From: Acidobacteriota bacterium
GTDB taxonomy: Bacteria > Acidobacteriota > Vicinamibacteria > Fen-336
Reading direction: 5' to 3'
NCBI GenBank assembly: GCA_022340585.1
Contig: JAJDNS010000130.1
Location: 1 to 59,673, forward strand
Length of the DNA stretch: 59,673 bases
Below the pieces are notes generated by a model that did no database searches, was not told the origin of the DNA, and worked only from the letters and a program-made list of their open reading frames with translations. Each line of letters starts with the position of its first letter. The first letter of the stretch is position 1. Below, piece after piece: positions 18,284 to 24,293 of the stretch. The position numbers and the translations under genes are program-made.

Positions 18284-19214
18284 AGGTGCGGTTCGTCTCG
18301 CGGCCGGAGACGATAGAGCCGGCGAGGTAGACCCCGGGGACGTTGGTTTCGAAGGTCTCGGGATCGTGGTCGGGTTTCAGCAGGTCGTCGTCGATCCGGA
18401 CGCCGAGGCCCAACAGCAGCTCCGGGGCCGGATGGTAGCCGGTCAGGAGAAAGACGGCGTCGGCCTCGATATCCTCCCGACCGGCCGACCCCTCGATCCT
18501 CACGTGGTCGGGGGTGATCTCGACCACCCGGGACTCGAAGCGCGCGGCGATCGCCCCCTCCTTGATCCGGTTCTTGATGTCCGGGCGAATCCAGTACTTG
18601 ATCGAGCCGGAGAGCGTGTCGCGCCGGTGGACGAGGGTCACCGTGGCCCCCGCGCGGTACAGCTCGAGGGCGGCGATCGCCGCGGAGTTCTTTCCCCCCA
18701 CCACGACGACGCGCTTTCGGTAGTAGGGGTGGGGCTCGTCGTAGTAGTGGCTGACGTGGGGCAGGTCTTCGCCGGGAATGCCAAGCCGGTTGGGATGGTC
18801 GTAGTAGCCGGTGGCGAAGACGAGGTTGCGGGCCCGGCGCACGCCCCTCGCGCTCGGTCCCGACGATCCGTTCGGCTCGGTGGTGATCCGGAAGGCACCG
18901 TCGTCGCGGTCCACCGCCACCACCTCTTCTCCGAGGGAGACCCGCAGGCCGAAGGTGTCGACGACGCGTCGGTAGTACTTCAGCGCCTCGAGCCGCGTGG
19001 GCTTCTCGTACGGTGTCACGAAGGGCAGGCCTCCGATCTCGAGGAGCTCCGGGGTGGTGAAGAAGGTCATCCCGTGGGGGAAGTGGTAGATCGAGTTGAC
19101 GAGCACGCCCTTCTCCACGATCTCGCAGCTCAGCCCGCCCTGCTCCGCGGCAATGGCCACGGCGAGGCCGGCGGGCCCGGCCCCGATCACGACGACGTCG
19201 CTGGTGGCGTCCAC
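18222..19214 (-). CDS. ypdA: YpdA-family NAD(P)H:thiol-disulfide-type flavin oxidoreductase (GTG start)
   Basis: A 330-residue flavoprotein of the YpdA family, proposed to reduce bacillithiol disulfide with NADPH. It shows the FAD motif GAGPAGLAVAI (about 10-20), the family-specific NSIYHFPHGMTFFTTPELLEIGG, the NADPH motif VVGGKNSAAIAALELY and the C-terminal FAD block [20 protein letters not shown]. It lacks the CxxC of thioredoxin reductase, as YpdA proteins do. The GTG at 19214 is chosen because it gives the family N-terminus and sits 6 nt after a TATCAT -10. No other bacillithiol genes are in the window. Divergent from ku; its 3' end overlaps the fusion gene by 62 bp. Confidence 0.88.
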   Translation of the reverse strand: MDATSDVVVIGAGPAGLAVAIAAEQGGLSCEIVEKGVLVNSIYHFPHGMTFFTTPELLEIGGLPFVTPYEKPTRLEALKYYRRVVDTFGLRVSLGEEVVAVDRDDGAFRITTEPNGSSGPSARGVRRARNLVFATGYYDHPNRLGIPGEDLPHVSHYYDEPHPYYRKRVVVVGGKNSAAIAALELYRAGATVTLVHRRDTLSGSIKYWIRPDIKNRIKEGAIAARFESRVVEITPDHVRIEGSAGREDIEADAVFLLTGYHPAPELLLGLGVRIDDDLLKPDHDPETFETNVPGVYLAGSIVSGRETNRTFIETGRFHGAAIVRAILAKR

Positions 19215-19220
19215 GGAACC

Positions 19221-19226
19221 ATGATA
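19221..19226 (-). promoter_or_regulatory. -10 element of ypdA (leaderless)
   Basis: TATCAT on the minus strand ends 6 nt before the GTG at 19214; the gap (GGTTCC) has no ribosome site. This places the transcription start on the start codon. Confidence 0.55.
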
Positions 19227-19263
19227 GCGATCATTCCCCGGCCACTGCCGGGGCCGCACCTCG

Positions 19264-19324
19264 ACGGGTTGGGGGCGGTCGGAATCCAGGCCCAACATGT
19301 TGAGCACCCTCGGACACAACCCGT
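19264..19324. promoter_or_regulatory. Nested inverted repeats between ypdA and ku
   Basis: ACGGGTTG (19264-19271) and CAACCCGT (19317-19324) are a perfect 8-bp inverted pair. Almost exactly at their centre is a 10-bp palindrome, CAACATGTTG (19293-19302). The arrangement lies between two divergent leaderless promoters and could be a shared operator. No regulator is identified. Confidence 0.35.
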
Positions 19325-19352
19325 TCGTTCTCAGTGAGTTGCCGAGCTGTGG

Positions 19353-19358
19353 CACAAT
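19353..19358 (+). promoter_or_regulatory. -10-like element of ku (leaderless)
   Basis: CACAAT ends 6 nt before the ATG at 19365, the same spacing as at the kinase and ypdA genes; the gap GCCTTC has no ribosome site. The hexamer is weaker than the others. Confidence 0.4.
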
Positions 19359-19364
19359 GCCTTC

Positions 19365-20201
19365 ATGCCTGCCCGCTCGATCGGTACGGGAACCCTGTCC
19401 TTCGGGATGGTCTCCATCCCCATCCGCATGTACTCGGCCGGGGAGTCCTCCTCCGCGGTCTCGTTCAACATGCTTCACGGGAAGTGCAAGTCCCGCCTGA
19501 AGCAGCAGTACGTCTGCCCCAAGGACAACGAGATCGTGCCCCGGGATCAGATGGTGAAGGGCTACCAGTTCTCCAAGGACCAGTACGTCGCCTTCACGAA
19601 GGAGGAGCTGGACGCGATGGCCCAGGAGGCCCAGAAGGCCATCGAGATCACCGAGTTCGTGCCCGCCTCCGCCATCGACCCGGTCTACTTCGATCACCCC
19701 TACTACGTGGGCCCGGAGAAGGGTGGGGAGAAGGCCTACCGGCTGCTCAACGAGGCCATGAAGAAGACCGGCCGCTCCGCCCTGGCCAAGTGGGCGGCGC
19801 GCGGGAAGCAGCACCTGGTGCTGATCCGCCCGGTCGAGAAGGGCCTCGTGATGCAGCAGCTGCTCTACGCCGACGAGGTGCGGCCGATCTCCGAGGTGCC
19901 GATCGGCGACGCCGAGCTCACGGACTCCGAGCTGCAGCTCGCCGAGCAGCTCATCGAGCAGATCGCCTCCGACGAGTTCCACCCCGAGCACTACGAGGAC
20001 GAGGTCAAGAAGCGCTACCTCGAGGCCATCCAGCGGAAGGTCGAGGGCCAGGAGATCACCGCCGCACCCGAGGCACCGAAGGCCCAGATCATCGACCTCA
20101 TGGAGGCCCTCAAGGCGAGCCTGGCCGCGAAGGGGGAAGGGCCCGCGGAGGCCCCGGCGGCAACGGAGTCCGACGACAGGGCCACCGGCACCGAGGGGTA
20201 G
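19365..20201 (+). CDS. ku: Ku protein (NHEJ)
   Basis: A homodimeric DNA-end-binding protein that recruits LigD for non-homologous end joining. The 278 residues cover the single Ku core: RSIGTGTLSFGMVSIPIRMYSA at the start (conserved block about 4-25), CPKDNEIVPRDQMVKGYQ, then DPVYFDHPYYVGPEKGGEKAY and LVLIRPVEKGLVMQQLLYADEVR. The C-terminal tail (about 225-278) is Ala/Glu-rich and variable, as is usual in bacterial Ku. It is split from ligD by about 7 kb and carried on the opposite strand. Confidence 0.96.
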   Translation: MPARSIGTGTLSFGMVSIPIRMYSAGESSSAVSFNMLHGKCKSRLKQQYVCPKDNEIVPRDQMVKGYQFSKDQYVAFTKEELDAMAQEAQKAIEITEFVPASAIDPVYFDHPYYVGPEKGGEKAYRLLNEAMKKTGRSALAKWAARGKQHLVLIRPVEKGLVMQQLLYADEVRPISEVPIGDAELTDSELQLAEQLIEQIASDEFHPEHYEDEVKKRYLEAIQRKVEGQEITAAPEAPKAQIIDLMEALKASLAAKGEGPAEAPAATESDDRATGTEG

Positions 20202-20299
20202 CACCCCGCCACGGTCGGCCCGCGTCGCTGGCGAGCCGGAGCGGCACGGGGCGTTGGAGCCTCGAGCTGTCGCCCATCGAACCCCATCGCACTTGCTGG

Positions 20300-20322
20300 T
20301 AAGCTACCCACGCGGGGGAGGA
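20300..20322 (+). promoter_or_regulatory. Extended -10 and ribosome site of the sugar-binding protein gene
   Basis: TGGTAAGCT (-10 hexamer 20300-20305 with TG two bases upstream) is followed by GGGGGAGGA (20314-20322) 7 nt before the ATG at 20330. Unlike its leaderless neighbours this gene has a conventional leader. Confidence 0.5.
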
Positions 20323-20329
20323 TTCGAGA

Positions 20330-21325
20330 ATGAAGAGAATGGCTCTGGTCGCCTCGGTTTCGCTGGTCCTCGTTGCTGCGGGTATGGGTTGGTCGCAGAC
20401 CGGACAGCCGGACATCAGGATCGCGATGATTGCCAAGAGCCGGGCCAACCCCGTGTTCGGCGCGGCTCACCGCGGGGCCCAGGACGCAGCGAAGTCCCTG
20501 AGCGCGAAGTTCGGGATCAGGGTCGAGGTCGCCATTCTCACTCCCGATCGCGAGGACACCGGCCTGCAGCTCGAGGCGATCGCGAAGGCGGTCCGGAGCC
20601 GCGTCCACGCGATCCTGATCGCCCCGACCGATGCCGCGCGGGTCGCGCCGGCCATCGACCAGGCCGTCGAGGCGGGCGTGGCGGTCATGACCTTCGACAA
20701 CGACGCGCCGGAGTCGAAGCGCTTCGCCCACTACGGCCCCAACGACGTCGCGGTCGGCGAGCGAGTGATGGGTGAGCTGGCGAAGCAGGTCGGAGGCTCC
20801 GGGAAGGTGGCGCTTCTCGCCGGGAACCGGGACGCCGCGAACCTGAGAGCCCGTGCGAAGGGGGTCCAGAAGGCCGCGGCCAACCTCGCGGCCATCGAGC
20901 TCATCGGCCCCTTCTACCACGAGGAGACGGCCCACGTGGCGGCCGGCGAGATGCTCCGCGTCAACGAGGCCCACCCGGATCTGAAGGGCTGGGCGGTCCT
21001 CGGAGGCTGGCCCCTCTTCCGCTCCAGCCAGTCGCTGGCGTTGCTCGACGACCTCGCCCGGCGGAAGCTCAAGGTCGTCTGCGTCGACGCCCTCCCGGAA
21101 CAGCTCGTCTACGTCGACAAGGGGCTGGCGGTGCTCCTGGCGCAGCCGGTCTACGACTGGGGCACCGTGGGGGTGACCACGATCGTGGACAAGCTGTACC
21201 GCAAGGCTGCGGTGCCTGAGCGGATCGAGATGGACCTGGTGCGCGTCGCACCGGACAACCTCGTCGAGTGGGCGGGTCGCCTGCGCGACTGGGGATTCCA
21301 GATCGACCCGTCCGCCTACCAGTAG
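20330..21325 (+). CDS. Periplasmic sugar-binding protein (ribose/galactose type)
   Basis: A signal peptide (about 1-22, ending GWSQ) is followed by a type I periplasmic-binding fold: IRIAMIAKSRANPVFGAAHRGAQDAA, ILIAPTDAARVAPAIDQAVEAGVAVMTFDND, VALLAGNRDAANLRARAKGVQKA. These are hallmarks of the pentose/hexose ABC-uptake family. No permease or ATPase gene is adjacent, so it is an orphan here and may serve a transporter encoded elsewhere or act in sensing. The sugar is not identifiable; a link to araA is possible but they are 18 kb apart. Confidence 0.87.
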   Translation: MKRMALVASVSLVLVAAGMGWSQTGQPDIRIAMIAKSRANPVFGAAHRGAQDAAKSLSAKFGIRVEVAILTPDREDTGLQLEAIAKAVRSRVHAILIAPTDAARVAPAIDQAVEAGVAVMTFDNDAPESKRFAHYGPNDVAVGERVMGELAKQVGGSGKVALLAGNRDAANLRARAKGVQKAAANLAAIELIGPFYHEETAHVAAGEMLRVNEAHPDLKGWAVLGGWPLFRSSQSLALLDDLARRKLKVVCVDALPEQLVYVDKGLAVLLAQPVYDWGTVGVTTIVDKLYRKAAVPERIEMDLVRVAPDNLVEWAGRLRDWGFQIDPSAYQ

Positions 21326-21379
21326 CGCCCCGGGTCCGGGTGCCGCTCGTCCCGGGAAGGGCTCACGGATGCGGCCTGC

Positions 21380-21385
21380 TACGAT
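21380..21385 (+). promoter_or_regulatory. -10 element of the uracil-DNA glycosylase gene
   Basis: TACGAT ends 9 nt upstream of the ATG at 21395; the gap AGGCGATCC has no clear ribosome site. Near-leaderless transcript inferred. Confidence 0.4.
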
Positions 21386-21394
21386 AGGCGATCC

Positions 21395-22108
21395 ATGCCT
21401 GACAGCCTGTCCCGGGTCAACCGTGAGGTGGTCGCCTGCGATCGGTGTCCCCGCCTGCGGGAGTGGTGCTCGAGGATCGCGCGGGAGAAGGTGAAGCGCT
21501 TCCGGGACCACGAGTACTGGGGCCGGCCGGTCCCGGGCTTCGGCGACCCGAAGGCGCGCCTTCTGGTCGTGGGTCTCGCCCCGGCGGCTCACGGGGCCAA
21601 CCGCACCGGCCGCGTCTTCACCGGAGACCGGTCCGGTGATTTCCTCTTCGCGGCGCTGCACCGCGCCGGGTTCGCCAACCAGGCGCAGTCCACGGACGCC
21701 AGGGACGGGCTGCGCCTGAAGGACGCCTTCGTGACACCGATCGTCCGGTGCGCCCCCCCCGGTAACAAGCCGGCGCGCGACGAGATCCTGGGCTGTCGTG
21801 ACTACCTGGCCCGGGAGTGGGCCCTTCTCTCCCCTCGCCTGCGGGCGGTGCTCGTGCTGGGGCGGGTGGGGATGGACGGCCTGCTGGCCATGCTCCGGGA
21901 GACGGGCCAGCTTCCGCCCGGCCGCCTCGCCTTCGGCCACGGCGTCACCCACGATCTGGCGCCGGGTCTGCGCCTCTTCTGCTCGTACCACCCGTCCCAG
22001 CAGAACACCTTCACCGGCCGCCTCACTCCCCGCAGCTTCGACGCGGTGCTGCGAAAGGTGGCGCGGCACCTGCGGGGGCCCAACCGTCAAGGAGGTCGCA
22101 CCCCGTGA
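21395..22108 (+). CDS. Uracil-DNA glycosylase, family 5 (UDGb type)
   Basis: Removes uracil (and in this family often hypoxanthine or other deaminated bases) from DNA. The 237-residue protein has the iron-sulfur cysteines (CDRC at about 15-18, and a CX14C pair in RCAPPGNKPARDEILGC), motif A GLAPAAHGANRTGRVFTGD and motif B HPSQQNT. Motif A lacks a catalytic acidic/Asn residue in the family 1 position, which marks family 5. The downstream esterase starts within its stop codon (GTGA). It adds base-excision repair to the NHEJ genes nearby. Confidence 0.92.
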   Translation: MPDSLSRVNREVVACDRCPRLREWCSRIAREKVKRFRDHEYWGRPVPGFGDPKARLLVVGLAPAAHGANRTGRVFTGDRSGDFLFAALHRAGFANQAQSTDARDGLRLKDAFVTPIVRCAPPGNKPARDEILGCRDYLAREWALLSPRLRAVLVLGRVGMDGLLAMLRETGQLPPGRLAFGHGVTHDLAPGLRLFCSYHPSQQNTFTGRLTPRSFDAVLRKVARHLRGPNRQGGRTP

Positions 22109-22980
22109 GGATCGCTCTCTTGCCCTTCGATGCGCGGCGGCCATGGCTGCGGTCGGCGCTCGCGCTGATGGTTCTTCTTGCCACGCCGGCGGCTGCAGAG
22201 GTCCGAACCGGCTCCTTCGAGTCGCCCGCCCTGGGCACCCGGGTCAGCTACGTCGTGGACCTGCCACCCTCCTACGACGACTCGGCCCAGAGCTACCCCG
22301 TGGTCTATGCCCTGCATGGACTCTTCGAGGGCGCCGGCTTCTGGGAGCGCCGGGGGCTCGCCCGCGAGCTCTCCCAGCTCCGGTCGAGCGGCGCGGTCCC
22401 GGACTTTCTCGTTGTCGCCGTCGACGGCGACAACTCCTTCTTCGTCAATGGTCCCAGCGGCCGGTACGAGGACCTGGTGACGAAGGACCTCATCGCCCAC
22501 GTCGAGTCCACCTACCGGGTCGAGGCGGGCCCTCGTCACCGCGCCCTGCTCGGCATCTCCATGGGGGGCTACGCCGCACTGCGTCTCGCCTTCACCCGCC
22601 CCGATCTGTTCGCCGCGGTGGCCACCCACAGCGCCATGCTCCTCGAAGGCCCGCCGTCGGCCGCGCAGGGCGCGGGCCAGGGGCACATGCGCGCCTTTCA
22701 CCGGGTGTTCGGCGACCCCATCGACGCCAAGCTCTGGACCGAGAACGACCCGCTCGTCCTGGCCCGGTCGGCCGACGCCTCGACCAGCCCTGCCCTCTTC
22801 ATCGACTGCGGCGCACAGGATCGCTACGGCCTGGCCCGGGGGCACCGTACGCTCGCCCGCATCCTCGACGAGCGCGGGGTGCCCCACACCCTCGAGCTCC
22901 CCCCCGGCGACCACGGCTACGACTTCGTCCGCGGCCACCTCGCCCCGAGCCTCTCCTTCCTCGCCGCCGCCCTGAGATAA
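22105..22980 (+). CDS. Exported alpha/beta-hydrolase esterase (esterase D/Ag85-like)
   Basis: Starts at the GTG at 22105, which overlaps the upstream stop and has a perfect AAGGAGGT 8 nt upstream. It encodes 291 residues with a signal peptide (about 1-32, ending TPAAA) and a serine-hydrolase fold: YPVVYALHGLF, nucleophile Ser near 151 in GISMGGYAAL, Asp in FIDCGAQDRYG and His in PGDHGYDF. The family includes feruloyl/acetyl-xylan esterases, S-formylglutathione hydrolase and mycolyltransferases, so the substrate is open. Coupling to a DNA glycosylase has no obvious functional logic. Confidence 0.88.
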   Translation: MRIALLPFDARRPWLRSALALMVLLATPAAAEVRTGSFESPALGTRVSYVVDLPPSYDDSAQSYPVVYALHGLFEGAGFWERRGLARELSQLRSSGAVPDFLVVAVDGDNSFFVNGPSGRYEDLVTKDLIAHVESTYRVEAGPRHRALLGISMGGYAALRLAFTRPDLFAAVATHSAMLLEGPPSAAQGAGQGHMRAFHRVFGDPIDAKLWTENDPLVLARSADASTSPALFIDCGAQDRYGLARGHRTLARILDERGVPHTLELPPGDHGYDFVRGHLAPSLSFLAAALR

Positions 22981-22981
22981 T
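22976..22981 (+). promoter_or_regulatory. -10 element overlapping the esterase stop codon (leaderless)
   Basis: GATAAT (5 of 6 to consensus) overlaps the TAA stop of the esterase and ends 6 nt before the ATG at 22988. This gives the next gene its own leaderless transcript inside a compact gene pair. Confidence 0.5.
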
Positions 22982-22987
22982 GGGGAC

Positions 22988-23518
22988 ATGGCAAGTCTGG
23001 CTCTCGTTCTGGTTCTGGCTCAGGCAGCGGCCCCGGTGGAGGAGCCGAAGCGGCCGGCGATCACCATACAGACGGTGGCGGCGCCGGGGGTGCGGGTGTT
23101 CTACCTGAACATGCCGTGGGGACCCGAGACCTTCGCGGCCATGGAGCGGCCCGGGGAGGGCTTCTACAACCGGCGGAGCTGGCCCTTCGCGCGAATGGAG
23201 ACGACGAATCCCCTGAAGATCGCCGACACCGCGCTCCCCGCCGGCAACTACGCGCTGGTCTTCCATCCGAACACGCCGGAGAACGAGGGGATGACCCTCG
23301 AGGTCCGGAAGATCGCGCCCGGCGAGTTCCTCCAGAAGGGAAACGTCATGACCCGCACCCCCGAGGGGGAGACCGTCTGGCAGGCCCCGGTGGTGTTCGA
23401 GACCGGGGACACCACGGTCCCGGCCCTCGAGATCGGGCTCACACCGGGCTCCGCCGGCCTGCGGCTCGAGGTGCGCTACGGAGACCGCCGGACGCACGCG
23501 GTCTTCCAGGAGCCCTGA
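22988..23518 (+). CDS. Small exported beta-rich protein (DUF2911-like)
   Basis: The protein has 176 residues with a short hydrophobic N-terminus (MASLALVLVLAQAAA) that is probably a signal peptide. The remainder looks like a beta-sandwich; the block NPLKIADTALPAGNYALVFHP resembles the core of DUF2911 proteins, which are exported and of unknown function. No catalytic residues are recognised. It ends beside the first copy of the 35-bp repeat. Confidence 0.65.
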   Translation: MASLALVLVLAQAAAPVEEPKRPAITIQTVAAPGVRVFYLNMPWGPETFAAMERPGEGFYNRRSWPFARMETTNPLKIADTALPAGNYALVFHPNTPENEGMTLEVRKIAPGEFLQKGNVMTRTPEGETVWQAPVVFETGDTTVPALEIGLTPGSAGLRLEVRYGDRRTHAVFQEP

Positions 23519-23526
23519 GACCTCCC

Positions 23527-23561
23527 GAGGACCGAACCGGCCTGCGGCCGGCTGCCTTGGC
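23527..23561 (+). repeat. 35-bp palindromic intergenic repeat, copy A
   Basis: Core GGACCGA-[AG]-CCGGCC-NN-CGGCCGG, followed by [CA]TGCC[TC]TGGC. CCGGCC (23537-23542) and GGCCGG (23546-23551) form a hairpin. It lies between the convergent ends of the DUF2911-like and lipoprotein genes. It matches copy B (52214-52248) at 31 of 35 positions and copy C (44311-44345, inverted) at 32 of 35. Confidence 0.75.
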
Positions 23562-23576
23562 CCGAACCCTGAGGGC

Positions 23577-24173
23577 CTACTGACCGCCCGGGACCCCGGG
23601 GTAGCTGTACTCGGGCTGGTAGGTGCCGTCCGCCGGCGCGGGGTCCATCACGACCGCCTGGAGGCGAGGGGTCAGGCACTCGACGTAGCCACTGAGCTCG
23701 GGCGGGGGGGGCTCCAGCCGGTGCCGGTCCTGGGCATGCTGCACCGCGGCCCAGGCCAGATGGACCTTCGTCATCCGCCCTCCCTGCGCCTCGATGTGGA
23801 AGGCAAAGCTGACGGGATCGCGGAGGGGGTTGGTGAAGGAGCAGACGTACTGGCCCATCCGCATCTCGCGGAACACATAGCGCGCCACGCGGGCCAGGTC
23901 GGAGATGCCGGCCTCGGCGGGATCGGGCGCCCCCGGAGGCAGCGCGGACGGCGCGGTGGGCGCGGGCGGCGGGGTGGGGGCCACCGGGCGGACGTCCCGG
24001 ACTGGATCGTCTCGAGTCGAGAGCGGGCGCGAAGCCGCGCCACCGGAGGAGGGCGCACCGCCGCCGGGCGTGGGTGTGGGGAGAACGCTGACCGGCCGGG
24101 GCGCGTCGGGGTCACGGCACGCAGCGAGCGCGACGAGCAGCAGCGGGACGGCGACGGGAGTGCGAAGGCGCAT
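23577..24173 (-). CDS. Pro-rich lipoprotein of unknown function
   Basis: The protein has 198 residues. A lipoprotein signal ends LVALAAC (Cys near 19), followed by about 80 residues of Pro/Ala/Gly/Ser-rich, probably disordered linker. A compact C-terminal region (about 90-190) has MRMGQYVCSFTNPLRDPVSFAFHIEAQ near its start and two Cys that could form a disulfide. No family is recognised. The linker-plus-globular layout suggests an outer-surface or periplasm-spanning anchor. Confidence 0.7.
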   Translation of the reverse strand: MRLRTPVAVPLLLVALAACRDPDAPRPVSVLPTPTPGGGAPSSGGAASRPLSTRDDPVRDVRPVAPTPPPAPTAPSALPPGAPDPAEAGISDLARVARYVFREMRMGQYVCSFTNPLRDPVSFAFHIEAQGGRMTKVHLAWAAVQHAQDRHRLEPPPPELSGYVECLTPRLQAVVMDPAPADGTYQPEYSYPGVPGGQ

Positions 24174-24247
24174 GGAATCAGCGATGATCGCCCGTCCCGG
24201 CGCCGCTGTCCACTCGCAGCCCCGTCGAAGGCGAGGGCGGCCACGAG

Positions 24248-24253
24248 TATATT
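24248..24253 (+). promoter_or_regulatory. -10 element of the 24.3-31.7 kb operon
   Basis: TATATT (5 of 6 to consensus, unusually AT-rich here) ends 7 nt before an ATG at 24261 that opens a 10-codon ORF, and 36 nt before the first large gene. The spacing to the small ORF is the leaderless spacing seen elsewhere in this window. Confidence 0.55.
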
Positions 24254-24260
24254 ACGGTCG

Positions 24261-24293
24261 ATGCGCGGGTCTGCACCCGGGAGCGCCCGATGA
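24261..24293 (+). CDS. 10-codon leader ORF coupled to the operon's first gene
   Basis: ATG at 24261 opens MRGSAPGSAR followed by TGA at 24291-24293. The stop overlaps the next start as ATGA (24290-24293). The ORF begins where a leaderless transcript from the TATATT promoter would begin. It probably feeds ribosomes into the large gene, whose own site (GGGAG at 24279-24283) lies inside it. The peptide itself has no evident attenuator run of one amino acid. Another ORF of exactly this length and arrangement precedes rho. Confidence 0.5.
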   Translation: MRGSAPGSAR

